A stretch of DNA of 64,000 nucleotides, taken from Symsagittifera roscoffensis (Eukaryota > Xenacoelomorpha > Acoela > Convolutidae). Shown here in pieces: positions 58,711 through 64,000 of this stretch. The translations under genes were made by a program, and so were the position numbers. Every line of letters begins with the position of its first letter. Positions within the stretch are counted from its first letter, which is position 1. Below the pieces are notes generated by a model. That model saw nothing but the letters and a program-made list of their open reading frames with translations. It had not been told where the DNA came from and searched no databases. Location: NCBI RefSeq assembly GCF_963678635.1, contig NC_087064.1, positions 28,126,189 to 28,190,188 on the forward strand, read 5' to 3'.

Positions 58711-60600
58711 TGTACTATTGACTGTACTCATAGAGTAATTTCAGATAAGGTACACCGTCTGCTCGTCACGCTATCTTTTTTTCGGCCGGATAGATTCGTG
58801 CAACTACTTAGTCTAGTTTCCAGAAGGAGAACAGCTGTATTCTAAGTTTTATTCAAATTGCTCTGGCGCTGAAACTACAAGTAGTGTCAGCACTTACAAA
58901 GAAGTGTAAATGTTAGTTATGGAATATGATTGGTTAGTTAAGAATATTTTATAGAATTAGAGAATTAAAGTTATAACCAATTATAAATTCTAGTTTAGAA
59001 CTGGTTACACCTATCCGTGGTTTAAAGAGTTTTTAGTTTTAAAATGTTCAATGTAGTAAAGGACGGGTGATGTAGTTTCTTAATGAACTTGCGAGCATTG
59101 ACTTCTTGGAGAAAAGGGAAGTCTGACTCTTCGTGTTTGACGGAGGGAGATAGTTGTTTTCGTATCTTGTAGATGGGTCTCGTTGATCATGGTAGTCTTG
59201 TGTGATTTTGTCAAGACTTCTGATCAATGCAATGATGTATCGATCTCGTTAAGTTTGGAGCGAGACTGCGTGCAGGGTGAAGTTTGACTTTTCCGTGTGA
59301 AGTGCCAAGTGACTAGGATCTGTATTGGTAGTCAACATCGAGATGGCCATTGGTCTGGTTCAATGGTTTTCCTTTCCTGCGATGTTGAATCCATACTCCA
59401 AATCCTTTGAGGTGGTGGCTTTAGGCAGCAAATCAAATAGATTTGCCATTCCGAAGTTGGAATGTGATTGGGTTGTCATCTCCTTTACTGCTCGTCTGTT
59501 GGGATTTGCGAAATCTATACATACTGCATTTATCTTTTACATTTATAAATTTTTTTGTTATTTTTAGTTTTAGTTATGATTTGTTATTAATAGTCATTGC
59601 AAAAGCGTTTTTATTAGTTTGGTTACTTTTAAAGAGTCGCTCACCCTAGAGCAATTTTTGGCAAAAAAAGAGTGTGGGTCACAAAGCGTGATGTAACGCG
59701 GTGGGTTAGGCCGGCTATAGAGCATGCTCGGGAGGTTCCTCTGGTTGGTGAGGCCAGGAGTGGGGTGTAATCTTGAGGTCTCTTTGTGCAGAGTCTCTTT
59801 TTGAGTTCAACCTTTTGTCTCGTTTCTCTTACTGTTTTTTCTCCGTTTTGTTTTGGTTGTGTCTTTTTCTCAAGAATCGAATATTTCGGTTTGGTTTTGT
59901 CATTCGACATTTTTGTGTTTTATTCGTTTGTAGTTAGACTTCAGAGTGGTCTTCAAAAGCATAATTTATCCATTTTCAATCTGGTTTTAGTCTGGCGTTG
60001 GTTATTGTAATTTACTATATAATTCCTTCCAAACGGGTTAAAGGAAAGTTTGAAATGTGTGAAAACTGGTTGGAATTGTTATCAGTGAAAGTTAAAACTT
60101 AAAGTTCTTTATTTGAACAATTTTTCGAAGGCGAGCTGTGCGATTGTGGAGAGAAATTATGGGCGAGTGAATGATTCAAATTTTATAAAAGAAGCGTCTC
60201 GTAAAAATGTCAGTAATTGTATGAATTTATCTGCAATTTTTATGCATTTAATGCGTTGAATTAGAATTTTACTGCTTTTTTGGTGAAGTTGATAATTTAT
60301 TAATATATTGCTTTTTAAAAAGAAATTTATTGCATTGGGAATCATTTATCATTTTATTGCTATTTGTGAGAAATGTTACTGCATTTTTGAATTTTACTGC
60401 AATTTGTTAATATGAGATTTGAGTTTTTAAGAAAAAAGTTTTCAATTTTTTATTGGTCTTTTGTTTGTTTTAGAGGATGGTGTGATGAGATCTAAAAAGA
60501 AACGAAACATTTATAAGAAATGATTACTTGTGTTCTGAATTTATTAGTGAAAGTATATAACTATACGTACTTAGTCATCAGCAAAAAAATCCATTTGGAA
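58711..60600 (-). other. Probable 3' non-coding/LTR zone of the retroelement
   Basis: There are no convincing ORFs, apart from a basic 89-residue minus-strand frame at 59910-59641 that may be chance. A GC-rich patch at 59690-59770 on the minus strand contains GCTCTATAGCCGG, which could be a TATA-containing promoter. A pyrimidine-rich stretch at 59790-59870 could be the complement of a polypurine tract. The LTR inner edge is not resolved. Confidence 0.35.
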
Positions 60601-60724
60601 AATTATCGTGAATGACGTCTGAGGTTGTTAGAAGTTTAGCAAGTAAGCGGGTGATATATTTAGTTTGCAGTAGTGGCCAAAGCAATTCAAGTGCTTTGAT
60701 GATCTTGTGCTCTTCACTACTCGG

Positions 60725-60937
60725 TTAGAATTCATGCTGTATGTTCTGAATTAAATTATAAAGCTTATGATTATATTTGGTGTTATGTTTGTATTCTAGG
60801 ATTGGGATTTCAACGGGCTGTAAATATTCGTGAGGGACAATTAGTGGACGGGTTTCATCAACACTAGAAGTTCGGGTTAGTGGGCAGAATATATACATTT
60901 GTCTGATAGGGTAGTAATTTCTAAGGTTTCCTTGCAA
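60725..60937 (-). CDS. 70-residue ORF in retroelement 3' region, unknown
   Basis: It starts MQGNLRNYYPIRQMYIFCPL, is rich in Tyr, Asn and His, and ends before a stop at 60725. Same strand as the other element ORFs. Weak evidence of coding. Confidence 0.25.
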   Translation of the reverse strand: MQGNLRNYYPIRQMYIFCPLTRTSSVDETRPLIVPHEYLQPVEIPILEYKHNTKYNHKLYNLIQNIQHEF

Positions 60938-61112
60938 ATTAGTGTCTTTGATACAATATAAGAAGTTTAAGAAAAATGGTGAAGTGTATTTGGAGTTAAT
61001 AAACTGAAATCGGTATAATGGTGTTGTATGAATTTATAGTAAGTATATGTGTGAGTTTACTTAGTGCGTAACATAATTTGATGTGAACAGTGTAAGTCAC
61101 GTTCTTTGGTTG

Positions 61113-61505
61113 TTAGGAAAGAAAAAAATAATGAAAAGTGATTAAATTTACTGAGTCGTAAGCTTTTGTGTCGCGAAGTGCTGCGGATATGATGTGGTCA
61201 TATGTTTTATTAATACGGTTGGTTGTAAATACATAGAAGGATTGGATGAAAAATTTCTCGGTTAGTTGGGGGTTAGCGTTAGTATCGTCATTTGAAAAGA
61301 TGTCTTCATTGGGTCGTGCAATGGCGTAATCATAATGATTAATTGAATATCTATTAACTTTTTGTGCAGTGAATCTGTTTAGTGTTTGGTTTAACCCAAT
61401 AGTTGTGAACTGTTTTTCGTGAAGTGCTGTAGTGAGATGATATAGCCTAGTTTGACTTAGTTTGTTATCATCTGGGTTATTATATAGTGGGAGAATGAGG
61501 TCCAT
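61113..61505 (-). CDS. 130-residue ORF in retroelement 3' region, unknown
   Basis: It starts MDLILPLYNNPDDNKLSQTR and has a mixed, globular-looking composition with a hydrophobic C-terminus. It is the longest intact ORF downstream of the env-like region. It has no counterpart elsewhere in the window. The coding bias is on the minus strand only. It could be an accessory gene of the element or the remains of a captured gene. Confidence 0.4.
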   Translation of the reverse strand: MDLILPLYNNPDDNKLSQTRLYHLTTALHEKQFTTIGLNQTLNRFTAQKVNRYSINHYDYAIARPNEDIFSNDDTNANPQLTEKFFIQSFYVFTTNRINKTYDHIISAALRDTKAYDSVNLITFHYFFLS

Positions 61506-61573
61506 GAAAGTGTAGGAAAAAATGCATTTTCGTTAACATCATTTTGTTGGTCGTTGTTAAGATTTGAGTGATA

Positions 61574-61771
61574 TTAAGTGTATTGTGGAAAAAATGGTAA
61601 GCATACTTGGAGAAATTCTTTTGTCTTAGTAAAAATTGGATGATTCATGAAGGTCTGAGCTGGTCGGGGGTTAGAAGGGAATGAAGTATTGGGAAGTTTT
61701 CGCTTAAATACTCGGTGGGCTCCGGTTTCTCCAGTAGTGGATGAGGGGTTGGATGATTCTGTGGATGTCAT
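61574..61771 (-). CDS. Small Ser/Pro-rich ORF in retroelement, unknown
   Basis: 65 residues, starting MTSTESSNPSSTTGETGAHR and containing a basic VFKRKLPN stretch. It follows the previous ORF by about 70 bp on the same strand and has similar composition. It may be part of the same broken reading frame. Confidence 0.3.
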   Translation of the reverse strand: MTSTESSNPSSTTGETGAHRVFKRKLPNTSFPSNPRPAQTFMNHPIFTKTKEFLQVCLPFFPQYT

Positions 61772-61842
61772 GGTCTGTGAGAGTTGATGGATGATTAGTG
61801 TGTTAGGGTATTGTAGTTGTTGTTGAAGGGTTATGAAATTAT

Positions 61843-62527
61843 CTAATTCGTTTTCAAGTTTAGTATCGACGGGCTAGAGTGGTCAGGTGGGTCGCTGGTC
61901 ATTGCGGAGTAGATTGGGGTTGCATCAGTGTAGGAGGAAGGGGCTGAGGAAGGTTCATCGGGGACTTGGGTATGGATGGGTTGAAAGGGGGGTTGAGAAA
62001 AGGTGGATGGGCTAGGTTCGAAGTCTGCAAGTTCATCGGGGGTTTCAATATCAGAGTTATTAAATTGTGAAATGGTGGGAAAAACTGCGTTTGATGAAGT
62101 GTTGTCTGAGTCCATGCTTGGTGAATTGTTAGTATATAATTGTTCACGGTAGGGAGGGAATACAAAAATTGGTAAGACTTGGGAGTGACGTTGGAGGTTG
62201 TATAGGTATGAAAGGGAACGGTTGAGGGATCCAATCTGGCGGCTCATCGTGGGCTAAAAAGATGGTTGTTCTGAGACCGGAAATTAGTAGTATGTGATTT
62301 TGCTCTATAATTTGTACATATGTCTCGTCTACATTTGGTTGTTGTGCTACAATGCGGGTAACTGGACTTTGTGGGTACCTATGACTTGTTGAGATGTGCT
62401 CTGTTAGAGATATTTTTCTGTAATTTTGTGGTACTAAAGATAATGGATGGTTATTTTGTAAGGTATGTAATTGTGGTGCAGTAGGTGTTGTGTTTCGAGT
62501 GTCTTGTGAATTATGGTGAACTATCAT
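61843..62527 (-). CDS. Overlapping ORFs after env-like region, Pro/Ser-rich, unknown
   Basis: Two minus-strand ORFs overlap here. 62527-62144 is 127 residues with a His/Pro/Thr-rich start, and 62247-61843 is 134 residues, starts MSRQIGSLNRSLSYLYNLQR and has a Ser/Pro/Asp-rich tail. Composition differs from the AT-rich non-coding background (many Pro, Thr and Ser codons on this strand only), which suggests real or recently real coding. They could be the continuation of the env-like protein's tail or an accessory protein. No family is recognised. Confidence 0.35.
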
Positions 62528-63770
62528 ATGTTTTGGGTGTAGTTGATATTTTTTTTGTATTCACTTATTTGAGCGTTTAAAAGTATTTTGTTCAGTGAGG
62601 TTGAAAATATTCCAAAAAACCCTACGAAAAGTATGCGTGCTACACTTGCTTGTTTGTTTACTTGTGTGTGTACTGCGCATTTATTGTAAGCTCCTTTCAA
62701 TAATGAAAAAAGAAATCTTAAAAGTAAACATTGCATATAATATAGTTAATCTTTCTAAGATGTAGTAGGGCCATCCTAGAAAGCCGAGTAATTAATTTTT
62801 TAGGTTTACAAAATCAAAAATATTGATGGGGTAAATATCTTGTGGACGGTATTTTTCACCGTTGAGATAAATGTATTCTTTCATAACTTTAAAGTGTCCA
62901 CTGTAGTCTTTTGTGTAGATGGTTGAAAATCCTGCGGTTTTTGTAATGTTTCGTAAGTTTTGGTCGATGGATTGTCTCTGTATTGTGTCCATTTTTGTGA
63001 GGAGTTCTTGAAATTGTTGCGTGCGGATATGATGTCGTATGTCTGATCTGGAGTATATACCTATTGATTGCAGATCTATGTTTGTGTTTGTTACTAGCAA
63101 TAGCTTCAATACTTTCTGGTGAAAATTTCTTTAATGGTGGCATACGTGTTGGGTATGGTGTGAGGAGATAATTTTAATCTTCATCGGGATTGAACTGTAC
63201 AACATTGTGGCTATTTTTAGATCCAAATGGGACGGCTGTATCCCAAAAATATGTCCTTCTAGAAAGCGTGTCAACAAAATGTACTTTATTTTTGTAGAAT
63301 ATGGGGAATCTTTTGTAACATCTTTTATCTTTAAATACATTTAATGGTGATAATTTTTTCGTACATATGTAATACCATAATAAATTTCCTTCGTTTAATA
63401 CTTCGTTAAGGTGTTTTAAATACTGCAAGGGCAAGTGATTGTAGGATTTGTGTTCGTTCAAGTTCACATAAAAGATGAAGGGTTTCTAGTTCTGATAGTG
63501 ACATTTCTTGAAAAATTCTACTTATTGTGTAATCTAAGTCCATATCTAAGTGGATGTCATAGTGAAATGCGCCAAAACAAGTATTGTTCATGAGTGATAG
63601 TTCTTGTAAGCGGGTACTGATTTTGGCTTGTGGTCTAAGTTTTCCACCAGTTCTTCCTGCATTTTTTAGAAATGTTACTGGGATGTATGAGTTTTCGTCG
63701 TTTTTTGTAAAGTGATGTGTTAGATCTGGTACATTTAATTTATTAGATTTCTTGTGTTCATGTCAAATCT
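62520..63770 (-). pseudogene. Env-like gene of LTR retroelement, frame-broken
   Basis: Reading right to left, consecutive open stretches in different frames (63770-63406, 63467-63174, 63143-62792, 62736-62524) look like pieces of one protein. Features: a CELERTQ motif, a W-x-Y-x-C followed by SPL, a CYKR-PI-Y segment, a FVD...R-T segment, a Gln-rich helical stretch and hydrophobic segments near the end. This order resembles the env-like third ORF carried by many invertebrate Ty3/gypsy-type elements. Frames shift near 63430, 63120 and 62750, so it is not functional as it stands, unless some breaks are introns. The match is from memory of motif layout, not a database search. Confidence 0.58.
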
Positions 63771-64000
63771 TTTTTTTATTCTACAAGGTTTTCTGAGTAT
63801 TGTGTTTTTTAGAGTGGAGTATTATATTTGCAAGCGAGTTCTGTTTCTGGGTAGGTTTGAAAGCGTGTTAGTTCGTTTTCTCTAATATTTTTGAAACATT
63901 GATTGTTTTGTCTAATTTTTTCAGGGTTTACTTCATCAAAAGGGATGGGTTCAATAAAATATTTTGATGAAATTTAATCATTCTTGCGTGTATTTTTGCA

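Larger units (their letters stand above)
58711..64000 (-). mobile_element. LTR-retroelement arm with env-like region, runs off window
   Basis: The left boundary is set by the break in the duplication: copy 1 reads GCAGAGTTATTGACG, while copy 2 reads AGTTA and then TGTACTATTGACTG. TGTAC... fits an LTR terminus and AGTTA a 5-bp target site. Coding-like ORFs all lie on the minus strand at 60.7-63.8 kb, so this is the 3' end of an element read right to left. Gag and pol would be right of the window. A 58711-60.0 kb non-coding zone probably includes the 3' LTR, but its inner edge and polypurine tract could not be fixed. Confidence 0.6.

Noticed and set aside
59325-59567. 80-residue + strand ORF in the retroelement 3' zone
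   Set aside because: The element's coding bias is on the minus strand. This frame begins at a non-ATG codon and shows no domain.

Overview
This window comes from an AT-rich, repeat-dense animal nuclear genome. The main evidence is a spliced intersectin gene on the + strand with GT-AG introns, split codons and very small exons. Other animal features are tRNA-derived SINE-like repeats, a LINE reverse-transcriptase relic, MITEs with target-site duplications, a 503-bp satellite, and an LTR-retroelement arm with an env-like region. The species cannot be named from the sequence. An invertebrate is most likely: the intersectin has the short form with four SH3 domains, and the SH3B position is empty.

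Region 1-35.3 kb is intersectin (ITSN). Eighteen exons, read from splice signals and frame, run from 1704 to a stop at 34905-34907. All split codons agree and give 982 residues: EH1-EH2 linker, EH2, coiled coil, an AP2-binding linker (six DPF plus one FxDxF), then SH3A, SH3C, SH3D and SH3E. EH1 and the start codon lie upstream of the window. Three of the exons are microexons of 18, 15 and 9 nt, all multiples of three. The 9-nt one restores the normal length of the SH3D distal loop. The introns are packed with recurring repeats: a roughly 450-bp family with the core TTCGCGGTTTGACTT (called R2 here), a roughly 480-bp family (R1), tRNA-like SINE composites ending in a hairpin, and a covarying hairpin family.

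Region 35.3-42.3 kb is intergenic and repeat-filled, with two MITEs that belong to families also present in intersectin introns. Region 42.3-48.5 kb is a tandem satellite of 503-bp units with a four-unit higher-order period, a nested motif of about 30 bp, and duplicated flanks.

Region 48.9-49.9 kb holds the only other convincing host gene. It is a single-exon minus-strand ORF for a secreted, Cys-rich, N-glycosylated protein with a furin-type site and a GPI-like hydrophobic tail. I could not assign it to a family.

Region 50.0-52.0 kb has three Tc1/mariner-like elements. Two carry decayed transposase N-termini. Region 52.75-58.7 kb is a large direct duplication of about 2.3-3 kb. Comparing its two copies exposes three insertions: a 778-bp stem-loop-rich segment, a 103-bp near-perfect hairpin, and an LTR-type element that starts at about 58711. 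That element runs on the minus strand to the right edge, with an env-like region broken by frame changes (about 63.77-62.52 kb) followed by several further ORFs of unknown role.
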